Shown here piece after piece: positions 38,024 through 47,294 of a DNA stretch of 64,000 nucleotides. The notes beneath the pieces are model-generated. The model saw only the letters and a program-made list of their open reading frames with translations, did no database searches and was not told where the DNA came from. The position numbers were made by a program, and so were the translations under genes. Within the stretch, counting starts at the first letter, position 1; each line of letters begins with the position of its first letter. This DNA is from Lachnospiraceae bacterium (GTDB lineage: Bacteria > Bacillota > Clostridia > Lachnospirales > Lachnospiraceae): NCBI GenBank assembly GCA_017511045.1, contig JAFWLM010000088.1:1-64000 (forward strand). Direction: 5' to 3'.

Positions 38024-40984
38024 ATGAAGTATAACAATTTTGAAACAATATTTGAAAAAGAGATCGAAGCGCTGGGCAGCAAGGCGCTTCTTTTGAAACA
38101 CGAGAAGACAGGTGCGAGGGTATTTATCCTGTCAAATGATGATGATAATAAAGTCTTTTATATCGGCTTCCGTACACCGCCCGCAGACGACACCGGCATT
38201 GCCCATATCATGGAACATTCCGTTCTCTGTGGCAGCAGAAAGTATCCACTGAAGGATCCGTTTGTGGAACTGGTCAAAGGTTCTTTGAATACCTTCTTAA
38301 ACGCTATGACTTATCCGGACAAGACGGTTTATCCTGTAGCAAGCAGAAATGCGAAGGATTTTTCCAATTTAATGGATGTTTATCTTGACGCGGTCTTTCA
38401 TCCTGCGATCTATCAGCATCCGGAGATCATGCGCCAGGAAGGCTGGAGCTACAAGATCGATCAGCCTGACGATCCGATCGAATATAACGGTGTCGTTTAT
38501 AACGAGATGAAGGGTGCGTTTTCTTCTCCGGAAGGAGTGCTGGAAAGAGAGATCCTGCATTCCCTGTATCCGGACACGTCCTACGGAGTGGAATCCGGAG
38601 GGGATCCGGAACACATTCCGGAACTGACATATGAAAACTTTATCGCGTTCCATCAAAAATACTATCATCCGTCCAACAGCTTTATTTATCTATATGGAGA
38701 TATGGATATCGAAGAACGCCTCGCATTTCTGGACCGTGAGTTTTTAAGCGAATATGACGCCATTGAGGTCGACTCGGAAGTGAAGGTACAGGCACCGTTT
38801 GAAACGATGAAGGATGTGAGCCTGGAATATCCGATCTCAGAAAATGAGGAGGAGAGTGAAAACACTTATCTTGCGTATAACCTGGTCTGCGGAGACAATC
38901 TGGATGCCCATCAGTATTATGCAATGCAGATGATCCTTTACGCGCTTGTGGAGAACCAGGGGGCGCCGATCCGCGACCGTCTGTTAAAGAGCGGGATCGG
39001 AAAAGATATCCTCTCCGGGTATGAGAACGGGATCCGCCAGCCATACTTTAATATCATTGCGAAGAACGCGGAAGCAAAGCAGAAGGAGGAGTTCCTTCAG
39101 ATCATCCGTGAAGAATTTGAAAAAGCAACAAACGGGGGGCTTAATAAAAAAAGCCTGACGGCGAGCCTGAATCAGCTTGAGTTTAAATATAAAGAGGCAG
39201 ACTTCGGAGGTTATCCGAAGGGGCTGATCTACGGACTGAATCTTTTAGACAGCTGGATCTATGATGAAACCCAGCCGACGCTTCATATCGACTGTGAAGA
39301 GACCTTCCGTTTCTTAAGAGAAAAGATCGAAAGTGATTATTATGAAGAACTCGTCAGGACCTATCTCCTGGACAATGCGCACAGTTCAGTTCTGTGTCTG
39401 ATCCCGAAGAAAGGACTTACAGCGGAACGGGATGAAGTAACAAAGACAAAACTGGCTGAATTTAAGGCCGGCCTTTCTGAGGAGGAACTGAACCGGCTGA
39501 TCGAAGAGAGCAGAGCTCTTGCCGCATTTCAGGAAGCTCCGGACAGCAGAGAAGCGATCGAAACGATCCCGTTGCTTGAGCGAAGCGATCTGAAACGGGA
39601 ATCGGAAGCTTATAAAAACGAAGAACGCGAGATCGCAGGGATCCCTGTCGTTTTCCATGATTATTTTACAAATGGCATCGCCTACATCAATCTGATCTTT
39701 GACAGCAATCAGGTGGAACCGGAAAAACTTCCTTATCTCAGCCTCCTGAAATCGATCTTCAGTTTTGTGGACACGGAGAAACACAGTTATTCAGATTTGA
39801 ATAACGAAGTGAATATTTATACAGGCGGATTATCCTTTGAAACAGGTGCTTACGGCAGCCGGAAAAACAAGGACAAGATCTCCGTGCTTTCGGATATTTC
39901 CTTAAAATGTCTGTACGGAAATATGGACAAAGCTCTGGATCTGGTTGAGGAGATCATCGGAAGCAGCAGGTATGATGATGCAGACAGGCTTTACGAGATC
40001 ATTGCAGAACTTAAAAGCCGGCTGCAGATGACGCTCAACAGTGCAGGGCATGTGGCTGCAGTGTTAAGAGCAAGCTCATACTTTTCGAAAACAGGACAGC
40101 TGAAAGAGAGAATTAACGGAATTGAATTCTACAAATTCGTTGAGGAACTAGAACGCGATTATCAGAAACGGAAAGAAGAACTGATCTGTAATATCAAGGA
40201 AATCCTTGCCAAGATCCTCCGTCCGGAAGGAATGCTGGTAAGTTTTACCGGAGATGAGGCAGGCTTTGAGCTCTTTGAGAAGCGCTTTGCATCCTTTGCG
40301 GAGGTTCTGAGAGCAGCATCAAAAGATACTCCTGCTGACAGTGGGGAACTTCTTCCGCTCAAAGACCGCGGCTACCGATTCATTGATAAGTTGGCCCCTG
40401 TCCAAAAGAACGAAGGCTTTAAAACCTCTGCACAGATCCAGTATGTGGCACGTGCCGGCAGATTTGCGGAAGACGGGTCGGAACTTGCAGGAGCCATGCG
40501 TGTGTTCCGGACGATCATGAGCTATGACTATCTCTGGTTCAATATCCGTGTGCAGGGCGGTGCTTATGGCTGCATGTGCAACTTCTCTTTAAGCGGGGAG
40601 AGCACGTTTGTGACCTACCGCGATCCGAATCTCAGCCGCTCCAATGATATTTTTGAAGGAATTCCGGAATATCTCGAAAACTTTGACGCGGATGACCGCG
40701 AAATGACGAAGTACGTGATCGGAACCATGAGCTCCGTTGATACGCCACTGACTCCGGCAGGAAAAGGAAGTCGTGATATGAATGCCTATGTCGCTGATGT
40801 CACGATGGAGGAAGCACAGAAGATCCGGTCGGCAACGATCGACTGTACGCAGGAGGATATCCGGAAACTCGCTCCTTATATTAAGCGGGCATTATCGGAT
40901 GGCAATATCTGCGTTGTCGGTAACGAAAAGAAGATCGAAGAAGAAAAAGAATTATTTAATACGACGCGGAATCTGTTTGAATAA
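38024..40984 (+). CDS. M16C metallopeptidase (PreP/Cym1-like)
   Basis: 986-aa presequence-protease-like enzyme. The inverted zinc motif is HIMEH (H61, E64, H65) with the third ligand in NEMKGAFSSPE near 152. The four-domain length matches M16C (about 970-1000 aa) that degrades short peptides in a closed chamber. No signal peptide, so it is cytoplasmic. The ATG at 38024 follows GAGGAATAGG, 4 bp past ftsY. Role here is presumably peptide turnover. Confidence 0.88.
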   Translation: MKYNNFETIFEKEIEALGSKALLLKHEKTGARVFILSNDDDNKVFYIGFRTPPADDTGIAHIMEHSVLCGSRKYPLKDPFVELVKGSLNTFLNAMTYPDKTVYPVASRNAKDFSNLMDVYLDAVFHPAIYQHPEIMRQEGWSYKIDQPDDPIEYNGVVYNEMKGAFSSPEGVLEREILHSLYPDTSYGVESGGDPEHIPELTYENFIAFHQKYYHPSNSFIYLYGDMDIEERLAFLDREFLSEYDAIEVDSEVKVQAPFETMKDVSLEYPISENEEESENTYLAYNLVCGDNLDAHQYYAMQMILYALVENQGAPIRDRLLKSGIGKDILSGYENGIRQPYFNIIAKNAEAKQKEEFLQIIREEFEKATNGGLNKKSLTASLNQLEFKYKEADFGGYPKGLIYGLNLLDSWIYDETQPTLHIDCEETFRFLREKIESDYYEELVRTYLLDNAHSSVLCLIPKKGLTAERDEVTKTKLAEFKAGLSEEELNRLIEESRALAAFQEAPDSREAIETIPLLERSDLKRESEAYKNEEREIAGIPVVFHDYFTNGIAYINLIFDSNQVEPEKLPYLSLLKSIFSFVDTEKHSYSDLNNEVNIYTGGLSFETGAYGSRKNKDKISVLSDISLKCLYGNMDKALDLVEEIIGSSRYDDADRLYEIIAELKSRLQMTLNSAGHVAAVLRASSYFSKTGQLKERINGIEFYKFVEELERDYQKRKEELICNIKEILAKILRPEGMLVSFTGDEAGFELFEKRFASFAEVLRAASKDTPADSGELLPLKDRGYRFIDKLAPVQKNEGFKTSAQIQYVARAGRFAEDGSELAGAMRVFRTIMSYDYLWFNIRVQGGAYGCMCNFSLSGESTFVTYRDPNLSRSNDIFEGIPEYLENFDADDREMTKYVIGTMSSVDTPLTPAGKGSRDMNAYVADVTMEEAQKIRSATIDCTQEDIRKLAPYIKRALSDGNICVVGNEKKIEEEKELFNTTRNLFE

Positions 40985-41013
40985 AACAGGATGCAGAAAG
41001 AGAACGGAACGGG

Positions 41014-41970
41014 ATGAATGATACAATGATGAACAACATGCAGGTCAAATCCGGATATGCGGCGATCATCGGACGCCCGAATGTTGGAAAATCTACGCTG
41101 ATGAACCGGATCATCGGCCAGAAGATCGCGATCACGTCGAATAAACCCCAGACGACAAGAAACCGCATTATGACGATCTTTACGGATGAGCGCGGCCAGA
41201 TCGTTTTTCTGGATACGCCGGGGATCAATCAGGCGAAAAATAAGCTGGGTGAGTATATGCTCGGCGCTGCGCTCCGGACGATCCAGGACGCGGATGTTGT
41301 GCTGTGGCTGGTAGAACCTACAAATTATATCGGTAAAGGAGAGCAGTATATCCTTTCAGAACTTAAAAAGATCGATCTTCCGGTCATTCTGGCAATGAAC
41401 AAGACTGACTCTGTAGAAAAAGATCAGATCCTGGAGTTTATTAATACATACAGTAAAGAGTTTGACTTTGCGGAGATCGTACCTGTCTCTGCAAAAACAG
41501 GCGATAATGTGGATACTTTGATGGAACAGATCTTTAAATATCTGCCTTACGGGCCGATGTTCTATGATCCGGATGAGCTTACGGACCAGCCGGTCAAGCA
41601 GATCGCTGCGGAAACGATCCGCGAAAAGGCTCTTTATTGTCTGGATGAAGAAGTTCCTCATGGTATCGCAGTCGTGATCGATACTTTCCATGAACGCGAG
41701 AGAACAAAGAAACTCGAAGACGGAACTGTTCTGAAAGAGCCGATCATCGATATCGAGGCAACGATCGTTTGTGAGAAAGATTCCCATAAGGGGATCGTTA
41801 TCGGAAAGAAAGGGGCCATGCTGAAAAAGATCGGCATTCTTGCCCGAAAAGACATTGAAAAGTTGACAGAGTGTAAAGTAAATTTGAAACTCTGGGTCAA
41901 AGTCCGCAAAGAATGGCGCGACTCTGATAGCCAGCTTCGTAATTTCGGTTACGACAGCCGGGAAGTATAG
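41014..41970 (+). CDS. era: Era: GTPase for 16S rRNA/30S maturation
   Basis: 318 aa. GTPase motifs GRPNVGKSTLMNRI, FLDTPGINQAKNKLG and MNKTDSVEKD are followed by the KH domain (GIVIGKKGAMLKKIG) that binds the 3' end of 16S rRNA. The exact start is uncertain among three nearby Met codons. recO follows after 68 bp, a common gene order. Confidence 0.94.
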   Translation: MNDTMMNNMQVKSGYAAIIGRPNVGKSTLMNRIIGQKIAITSNKPQTTRNRIMTIFTDERGQIVFLDTPGINQAKNKLGEYMLGAALRTIQDADVVLWLVEPTNYIGKGEQYILSELKKIDLPVILAMNKTDSVEKDQILEFINTYSKEFDFAEIVPVSAKTGDNVDTLMEQIFKYLPYGPMFYDPDELTDQPVKQIAAETIREKALYCLDEEVPHGIAVVIDTFHERERTKKLEDGTVLKEPIIDIEATIVCEKDSHKGIVIGKKGAMLKKIGILARKDIEKLTECKVNLKLWVKVRKEWRDSDSQLRNFGYDSREV

Positions 41971-42038
41971 AAACGTCCGGCGTTTGTCGTTTCACAGAAC
42001 AATGACCCGGGCCGGCGTAATTAATCAATATTAGTATT

Positions 42039-42695
42039 ATGAACACGATCACAGTGCGGGGCATGGTCATTTCCTCCATGCCGATAGGAGAATATGACAG
42101 AAGGCTTGAGATCCTGACAGACAGCCTTGGGAGGATCTCTGCGTTTGCGCGCGGTGCCAGAAAACCATCCTCTGCATTGGTATCGGCAAGCCGTGTCTTT
42201 GCGTTTGGGGAATTTGACCTGTATGAAGGCCGCAATTCTTACAGCGTTAATGCTGCAAGGATATCCAACTATTTTGAGGAACTTGCCTCTGATGTCGAGA
42301 AGAATCTCTATGGTTTTTATTTTCTGGAACTCGTCTCCTTCTTTACAAGAGAGGGGCTGGATGCAACAGAAAGCTTAAAACTCCTTTATCAAAGCCTTAG
42401 GGCTTTAAGCGTAAAAAGCCTTTCCCATCCCCTTGTCAGAGCCATATTTGAACTTAAAATGCTTGAGATCAATGGTATCTGTCCTTCCATCGAGGATATC
42501 AAGGCACGCTATGATCTTGACCAGTCTGCATTTTATGCCGCAGACTTTGTAAAACAGAGTCCCGTGGAGAAACTCTATACCTTTACGCTGACAGAGCCGG
42601 TCATGAAACAGTTTGCTGATCTTAGCTCCAATCTGTTAAGGAGAGTCGTAGACAAACGCTTTAAATCCCTCGAAATGCTGGAGGAGATCCTGTAA
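42039..42695 (+). CDS. recO: RecO: DNA repair protein, short form
   Basis: 218 aa. N-terminal OB fold (VRGMVISSMPIGEYDRRLEILTDSLGRISAFARGARKP) and an alpha-helical C-terminus. Usual Firmicute RecO is about 240-260 aa and carries a four-Cys zinc finger; here only one Cys occurs (NGICPSIED), so the finger is lost. RecO loads RecA in the RecFOR pathway. No ribosome binding site is seen before ATG (upstream is AT-rich: CAATATTAGTATT). Confidence 0.88.
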   Translation: MNTITVRGMVISSMPIGEYDRRLEILTDSLGRISAFARGARKPSSALVSASRVFAFGEFDLYEGRNSYSVNAARISNYFEELASDVEKNLYGFYFLELVSFFTREGLDATESLKLLYQSLRALSVKSLSHPLVRAIFELKMLEINGICPSIEDIKARYDLDQSAFYAADFVKQSPVEKLYTFTLTEPVMKQFADLSSNLLRRVVDKRFKSLEMLEEIL

Positions 42696-42760
42696 ATCAG
42701 CCTTCTGCTGAAACGATCTGAAAATCATACGATTTTCGGCGAATTATCTGCAAATTCATC

Positions 42761-42789
42761 TTGCTACATTCTATATATTCAAGTAAAAT
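42761..42789 (+). promoter_or_regulatory. Promoter of glyS
   Basis: TTGCTA (42761-42766), exactly 17 nt, TAAAAT (42784-42789). The start of transcription would be near 42796, making a leader of about 123 nt. Confidence 0.6.
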
Positions 42790-42795
42790 TTAAAA

Positions 42796-42900
42796 GTTAA
42801 CATTCGGTGCAATCCAACGGCAGGGAAGCTGCCGCAAGCCAGCATCGAAAAATAAGGACCCGTGTCAGTATCCTCCGCGGAAAGCAGGCAGATGTATGAC
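42796..42900 (+). promoter_or_regulatory. Structured glyS leader, class unknown
   Basis: CGGTGC can pair with GCATCG, closing an internal loop (AATCCAA / CAAGCCA) capped by a perfect hairpin CGGCAG-GGAAG-CTGCCG. A second stem CCGTG / CGCGG lies downstream. The AATCC, GCAAGCCA and GGAAG elements look like conserved-type loops. It is too short for a T-box and lacks the TGGNACCGCG motif. It recalls parts of a cobalamin riboswitch core but does not complete one. Seen structure only; ligand unknown. Confidence 0.4.
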
Positions 42901-42918
42901 ACAGAAATGGAGAACAAC

Positions 42919-44307
42919 ATGGAAAAAACAATGGACAAAATCGTAGCATTATGTAAGGCAAGAGGATTTATCTTCCCCGGCTCTGAGATTTACGGCGGAC
43001 TTGCAAACACCTGGGATTATGGAAACTTGGGTGTTGAGCTGAAGAACAATGTGAAAAGAGCATGGTGGCAGAAATTCGTGCAGGAAAGCCCGTACAATGT
43101 CGGTGTAGACTGCGCGATCCTGATGAACCCGAGAACCTGGGAAGCATCTGGTCATATCGGAAGCTTTTCCGATCCTCTGATGGACTGCCGCGAATGCCAC
43201 GAAAGATTCCGTGCAGATAAAGTGATTGAAGATTATGCTGCAGAAAAAGGCATTGAACTGGAAGGCTCTGTTGATGGATGGAGCGATGAAAAGATGGAGC
43301 AGTTTATTGCGGACAACAAAGTGCCGTGCCCAAGCTGCGGAAAGAGTGATTTTACCCCGATCCGTCACTTTAACCTGATGTTCAAGACCTTCCAGGGTGT
43401 TACTGAAGATGCAAAAGATGTTGTTTATTTAAGACCGGAAACAGCACAGGGAATCTTCGTAAACTTCAAAAACGTGCAGAGAGCGTCCAGAAAGAAGATC
43501 CCGTTTGGAATCTGCCAGATCGGAAAGTCCTTCCGTAACGAGATCACTCCTGGTAACTTCACCTTCCGTACGCGTGAGTTTGAGCAGATGGAGCTTGAAT
43601 TCTTCTGCGAGCCGGATACCGACCTTGAGTGGTTTGAGTACTGGAGAAGCTTCTGCATCAAATGGCTGAAAGACCTCGGATTAAAAGATGAGGAGATCCG
43701 TCTTCGTGATCATGATCCGGAAGAGCTTTCCTTCTATTCCAAAGCAACGACCGATATCGAGTTTACCTTCCCGTTTGGCTGGGGAGAACTTTGGGGCATT
43801 GCAGACAGAACCAATTATGACCTTACACAGCATCAGGAATTCTCCGGCGAGCCGATGGATTACTTTGATGATGAGAAGAAAGAGAAATATATCCCATATG
43901 TGATTGAACCGTCACTTGGCGCAGACCGTGTCGTTCTTGCATTCCTTTGCAGCGCATATGATGAGGAAGAGCTTGAAGGCGGCGACGTCCGTACAGTAAT
44001 GCGCTTCTCACCGGCGCTGGCACCGGTCAAGATCGCCGTGCTTCCGCTTTCCAAGAAGCTGAATGAACAGGCAGAAAAGATCTATGCGCAGCTCAGTAAG
44101 TATTACTACTGTGATTTCGACGACAGAGGAACGATCGGTAAGAGATACCGCCGTGAGGATGAGATCGGAACTCCGTACTGCATCACCTATGACTTCGATT
44201 CCGAAGAAGACGGATGTGTCACAATTCGTGACAGAGACACGATGCAGCAGGAGCGCGTAGCAATCGCAGACCTTGAAGAATACTTCAGACATAGATTCGA
44301 ATTTTAA
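42919..44307 (+). CDS. glyS: Glycyl-tRNA synthetase, single-chain (class II, eukaryote-like)
   Basis: 462-aa homodimeric GlyRS (often called glyQS). N-terminus [27 protein letters not shown], catalytic motifs [25 protein letters not shown] and the C-terminal anticodon-binding domain are clear. A Cys-rich zinc-type insert ([12 protein letters not shown] with CPSCGK) is present. The start is placed at 42919, where GGAG lies 6 nt upstream; in-frame upstream codons from 42862 fall in a structured leader. Confidence 0.92.
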   Translation: MEKTMDKIVALCKARGFIFPGSEIYGGLANTWDYGNLGVELKNNVKRAWWQKFVQESPYNVGVDCAILMNPRTWEASGHIGSFSDPLMDCRECHERFRADKVIEDYAAEKGIELEGSVDGWSDEKMEQFIADNKVPCPSCGKSDFTPIRHFNLMFKTFQGVTEDAKDVVYLRPETAQGIFVNFKNVQRASRKKIPFGICQIGKSFRNEITPGNFTFRTREFEQMELEFFCEPDTDLEWFEYWRSFCIKWLKDLGLKDEEIRLRDHDPEELSFYSKATTDIEFTFPFGWGELWGIADRTNYDLTQHQEFSGEPMDYFDDEKKEKYIPYVIEPSLGADRVVLAFLCSAYDEEELEGGDVRTVMRFSPALAPVKIAVLPLSKKLNEQAEKIYAQLSKYYYCDFDDRGTIGKRYRREDEIGTPYCITYDFDSEEDGCVTIRDRDTMQQERVAIADLEEYFRHRFEF

Positions 44308-44316
44308 GGACAGAAC

Positions 44317-44757
44317 ATGGACAAAGAAGAACTGACTCAAGCCTGCTCGGTAGGGTTTATTGATTATTCCGGAATAAAGATGACTAAGGCAGAGAATGGA
44401 TATGCGGAAGGCTATATCGATATCCTGCCGCATCACCTGAATCCCGGCGGAGCATTACACGGCGGACTGGTATTTACCATTATGGACACGATTGGAGGCT
44501 TCGCAGCAAGAACCCTCGGCGTACTGCCAACCACGCTATGCTCCAATATCAATTATCTGCGTCCGACGACGGGGGTCAAAAGATTAACTGCAAAAGCTAC
44601 CTGCATCAAACGAGGCAGGAATATTTCCGTAGTACGGATCGACTTGTTGGATGACAATGACGTTTTGGTCGCCAGCGGTGCCAGCAACTATTCAGACCTC
44701 TCCGGAAGGGTAGAGGATGAGAGCATCAAGAATCTGGAAACGGACCAGCCGGAGTAA
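44317..44757 (+). CDS. PaaI-family hotdog thioesterase
   Basis: 146-aa hotdog-fold protein with the family signature HLNPGGALHGGLVFTIMDTIGGFA; the helix-borne Asp in IMDT is the usual catalytic residue. It hydrolyses aryl- or acyl-CoA esters; the substrate is not deducible. It starts after AAGGAC 9 bp past glyS. A hairpin spans its stop codon before the next gene. Confidence 0.85.
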   Translation: MDKEELTQACSVGFIDYSGIKMTKAENGYAEGYIDILPHHLNPGGALHGGLVFTIMDTIGGFAARTLGVLPTTLCSNINYLRPTTGVKRLTAKATCIKRGRNISVVRIDLLDDNDVLVASGASNYSDLSGRVEDESIKNLETDQPE

Positions 44758-44771
44758 ATGCTCTCCGGCTG
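44746..44771 (+). other. Hairpin across the thioesterase stop codon
   Basis: Perfect 9-bp stem CAGCCGGAG (44746-44754) / CTCCGGCTG (44763-44771) with an 8-nt loop containing the stop codon. No T tract. It ends 11 nt before the SGNH start and could modulate coupling between the genes. Confidence 0.55.
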
Positions 44772-44782
44772 ATCATAAAGCT

Positions 44783-45637
44783 ATGAATAACAAACCGGTT
44801 ATCATCACACTGATCATCTGCATTTTGATCGCGGCAGCGGGACTGACGTATAGATTTGCAGCGTCTGGCGGAACGCCGGCGGCAGATAGAGATGTCACTG
44901 CAGATCTTCCGGTAACAGAGATGGGCGAGTCATTACAGAAACTGTTTCAGGAAAAACAGAATATCACGATCGACTGCCTGGGGGATTCTATCACCTGGGG
45001 CATGTATTCCACACCGGAGCTGGAAGAAGCCATTGATAATGGTGAGATATACACCGGATATGATGACGGCGGTCAGATGTTTGATGATTTTGATATCTAC
45101 GTTTCAAGTGCCTACCAGAGTGAGCCTTCCTACCCGGAGGTACTTGAGAGAGAACTGAACCAAAGACTGAATGCGGCCGGAAAGAACAACAGTGTTACAA
45201 CGGTAAATGACGGTATCTGCGGAGACTGGATCATGCCGTGGACACATGAACGGATGACCTGCGATCCGGATGTCGTCGTTTTCCTGATGAGCGGAAACAA
45301 CTTCTACCTGAACGTTCCCCTTAACGGGGCATTTGAGGCAAATCTTGATGCGTTTAGAAAACAGGGGAAGATCGTTTATCTGGCGAACTATCCTCTGTAC
45401 CCTGACGGACCGCTGATGCAGTATTTTCAAAGCGCAAATGAAGTCATCTCAGAGATGGCAGAGAAGTATCAGCTTCCGCTGATCGATCTGTATACGATGG
45501 TCAAAAACAGGGTGGAAGACGGAACATATACCTGGAATGAGCTTTACAGCCCCGACCGGACACATTTATCCGTGAAGGGTTATGAACTGATCGGTACCAT
45601 GGCCGCAGACGCTCTGTGGGCTGATATAACAAGGTGA
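44783..45637 (+). CDS. Membrane-anchored SGNH/GDSL hydrolase
   Basis: 284 aa. N-terminal signal anchor (VIITLIICILIAAAGLTY, residues 6-23), then block I DCLGDSITWGM, a Gly-containing block II region (NDGICGDWIMPW), an Asn-containing block III (LMSGNNFY) and block V SPDRTHLSVKGY with the Asp/His pair. Exported acyl-esterase or similar. The ATG at 44783 is the first that gives a signal anchor; the ribosome binding site is weak. It is a diverged relative of the SGNH protein at 27944-28759. Confidence 0.78.
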   Translation: MNNKPVIITLIICILIAAAGLTYRFAASGGTPAADRDVTADLPVTEMGESLQKLFQEKQNITIDCLGDSITWGMYSTPELEEAIDNGEIYTGYDDGGQMFDDFDIYVSSAYQSEPSYPEVLERELNQRLNAAGKNNSVTTVNDGICGDWIMPWTHERMTCDPDVVVFLMSGNNFYLNVPLNGAFEANLDAFRKQGKIVYLANYPLYPDGPLMQYFQSANEVISEMAEKYQLPLIDLYTMVKNRVEDGTYTWNELYSPDRTHLSVKGYELIGTMAADALWADITR

Positions 45638-45641
45638 AAGA

Positions 45642-46370
45642 ATGATTGGATTAGGAACCATAATCAATACGGCAATGGTCATAGCAGGGGGCATCATCGG
45701 CCTTTTGTTTGGCAAGCTGATCCCTGAGAGGGTGCAGAAAGCTCTGCTTCTTTGTAATGGCATCACGGTCATGTTTATTGGTGCCGGAGGAGCACTTTCA
45801 AAGATGCTTGTAACGGCGGAAGGAGGCGGCTTTGAAACGCAGCGTGCTCTCCTGATCGTTGTTTCCATGGCACTTGGTACGATCGTCGGTTCGCTGATCG
45901 ATCTGGAAAAGCAGATCGGCCGCTTCGGTGACTGGCTGAAAAAGAAAACAAAAAGCACGAATGACAACGGTTTTACAGATGCGTTCATCACAGCCTCCTG
46001 TACGATCTGTATCGGCGCGATGGCGGTTATCGGTTCCATCAATGATGCGATGTTCCATGACTATTCGATCCTGATCATGAAAGGTATCATCGATATGATC
46101 ACAATCTGCATTATGACCGTCGCATTAGGAAAGGGAGCGATCTTCTCGGCGATTCCTGTCTTCCTTTTCCAGGGGATAATCACGGTCCTTGCAAAGCTGA
46201 TCATGCCGATCATGACCGATCTGGCATTAGATGACCTTTCTATGGTCGGAAATATCCTCATTTTCTGCGTCGGATTAAACCTGATCAGGGAGAAAAAGAT
46301 CCCGGTTGCGAACATGCTGCCGGCTATCATTTTCGCGGTGGCAGCAGCCTTTGTTCCGTGGTTGAATTAG
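45642..46370 (+). CDS. DUF554 integral membrane protein
   Basis: 242 aa, about six to seven membrane segments. The N-terminus IGLGTIINTAMVIAGGIIGL and the ASCTICIGAMAVIGSINDA segment match the DUF554 (YdfK/YqgA) family, of unknown function. AAGGTG precedes the ATG, 4 bp after the SGNH gene, so the two are coupled. Terminator follows. Confidence 0.85.
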   Translation: MIGLGTIINTAMVIAGGIIGLLFGKLIPERVQKALLLCNGITVMFIGAGGALSKMLVTAEGGGFETQRALLIVVSMALGTIVGSLIDLEKQIGRFGDWLKKKTKSTNDNGFTDAFITASCTICIGAMAVIGSINDAMFHDYSILIMKGIIDMITICIMTVALGKGAIFSAIPVFLFQGIITVLAKLIMPIMTDLALDDLSMVGNILIFCVGLNLIREKKIPVANMLPAIIFAVAAAFVPWLN

Positions 46371-46403
46371 TAAAAACAGAGATCCTTTACCATACTGCCT
46401 TGT

Positions 46404-46430
46404 GAAAGCCTGATTTATCAGGCTTTTTTA
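46404..46430 (+). terminator. Terminator of the glyS-DUF554 group
   Basis: AAAGCCTGA / TCAGGCTTT stem with a 4-nt loop and T tract. Confidence 0.88.
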
Positions 46431-46450
46431 TATGTTTTGTAAAAAAAAGA

Positions 46451-46479
46451 TTACAAATCCGCCATTTTTGTGGTATACT
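46451..46479 (+). promoter_or_regulatory. Promoter of the CarD-like gene
   Basis: TTACAA (46451-46456), 17-nt spacer, extended -10 TGgTATACT ending at 46479, about 40 nt before the GTG start. Confidence 0.65.
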
Positions 46480-46518
46480 TTTTCCAACTGAATATAGGTT
46501 TAAAGAAAGGAGGGTTTT

Positions 46519-47025
46519 GTGTTCAAAGTTGGAGATCTGATAGTCTATGGCAACACAGGGGTATGTACGGTAGAAAAGATAGGCAAACCGGATCTGGCCG
46601 GAGTTTCGGATGATAAAGATTATTACACATTGGCACCGTATTATTCGAGAAACAGCCGCATTTTTACACCTTGTGATAATGACAAAGTGGTCATGCGACC
46701 GGTAATGTCAAAAAAAGAAGCTCAAAAACTGTTAAAGGAAATACCTGAGATTGGTGTTCTTGTGATCAGGGACGAAAAGAAAAGGGAAGAATGCTATAAG
46801 GAAACGATGAAGACCTGTGACTGCAGGGAATTTGTAAGCATTCTGAAAACGATCTACAATCGTAAAATGACAAGACTTGCGGAAGGGAAAAAAGTGACCG
46901 CAAGCGATGAACGATATTTTAACATGGCAGAGGATAAACTCTTTGGAGAGCTTGCAATTGCTCTGGGAGTGGAAAAGAGCCAGATGAAATCCAAAATGAA
47001 TGCCCAGGTTTGGGAAGTAAAGTAG
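46519..47025 (+). CDS. CarD/CdnL-family transcription regulator
   Basis: 168 aa with the CarD_CdnL_TRCF N-terminal Tudor-like domain (FKVGDLIVYGNTGVCTVEKI), which binds the RNA polymerase beta subunit, and a helical C-terminal domain for promoter DNA. It begins at a GTG preceded by AAAGGAGGG; no other start fits. In other bacteria CarD/CdnL stabilises open complexes at rRNA and housekeeping promoters. Monocistronic, with its own promoter and terminator, just upstream of the hydrolase-flavoprotein locus. Confidence 0.85.
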   Translation: MFKVGDLIVYGNTGVCTVEKIGKPDLAGVSDDKDYYTLAPYYSRNSRIFTPCDNDKVVMRPVMSKKEAQKLLKEIPEIGVLVIRDEKKREECYKETMKTCDCREFVSILKTIYNRKMTRLAEGKKVTASDERYFNMAEDKLFGELAIALGVEKSQMKSKMNAQVWEVK

Positions 47026-47095
47026 TTGTTCGTGAATCGTAATTAAGAAGTATACTGATTCTATAAAGAATTATTAAATCGACAAATATAGATAA

Positions 47096-47127
47096 AGTGT
47101 CCGTTGCATCAAACGGACGCTTTTTTT
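47096..47127 (+). terminator. Terminator of the CarD-like gene
   Basis: AGTGTCCGTT (47096-47105) / AACGGACGCT (47112-47121), 10 bp with a wobble, then TTTTTT. Confidence 0.85.
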
Positions 47128-47294
47128 ATAATAAAGTAGATTGGGGAAAGTGGCTGCAGAACAGACCCCGTCACTGCTCTGAAGACAGATTCATATGAGG
47201 GGAGTATATAAGCCTGAAGATGTATTTTGACTGATGAGCAAATGCAACTACAGTAATTTTTACTAGTAAGAATTAATTGATGGAGGAAAAATTT

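Noticed and set aside
42810..42880. Complete cobalamin riboswitch
   Set aside because: GGTGCAATCC resembles part of the core, but the leader is too short and the remaining conserved blocks do not fit. Kept only as an unclassified structured leader.
42780..42918. T-box leader for glyS
   Set aside because: The conserved TGGNACCGCG antiterminator motif and the stem I length are missing; only about 120 nt separate promoter and start.
42862..42918. Start of glyS at the GTG at 42862
   Set aside because: The extra 19 codons fall in the structured leader, do not resemble GlyRS, and ATG 42919 has a good ribosome binding site.
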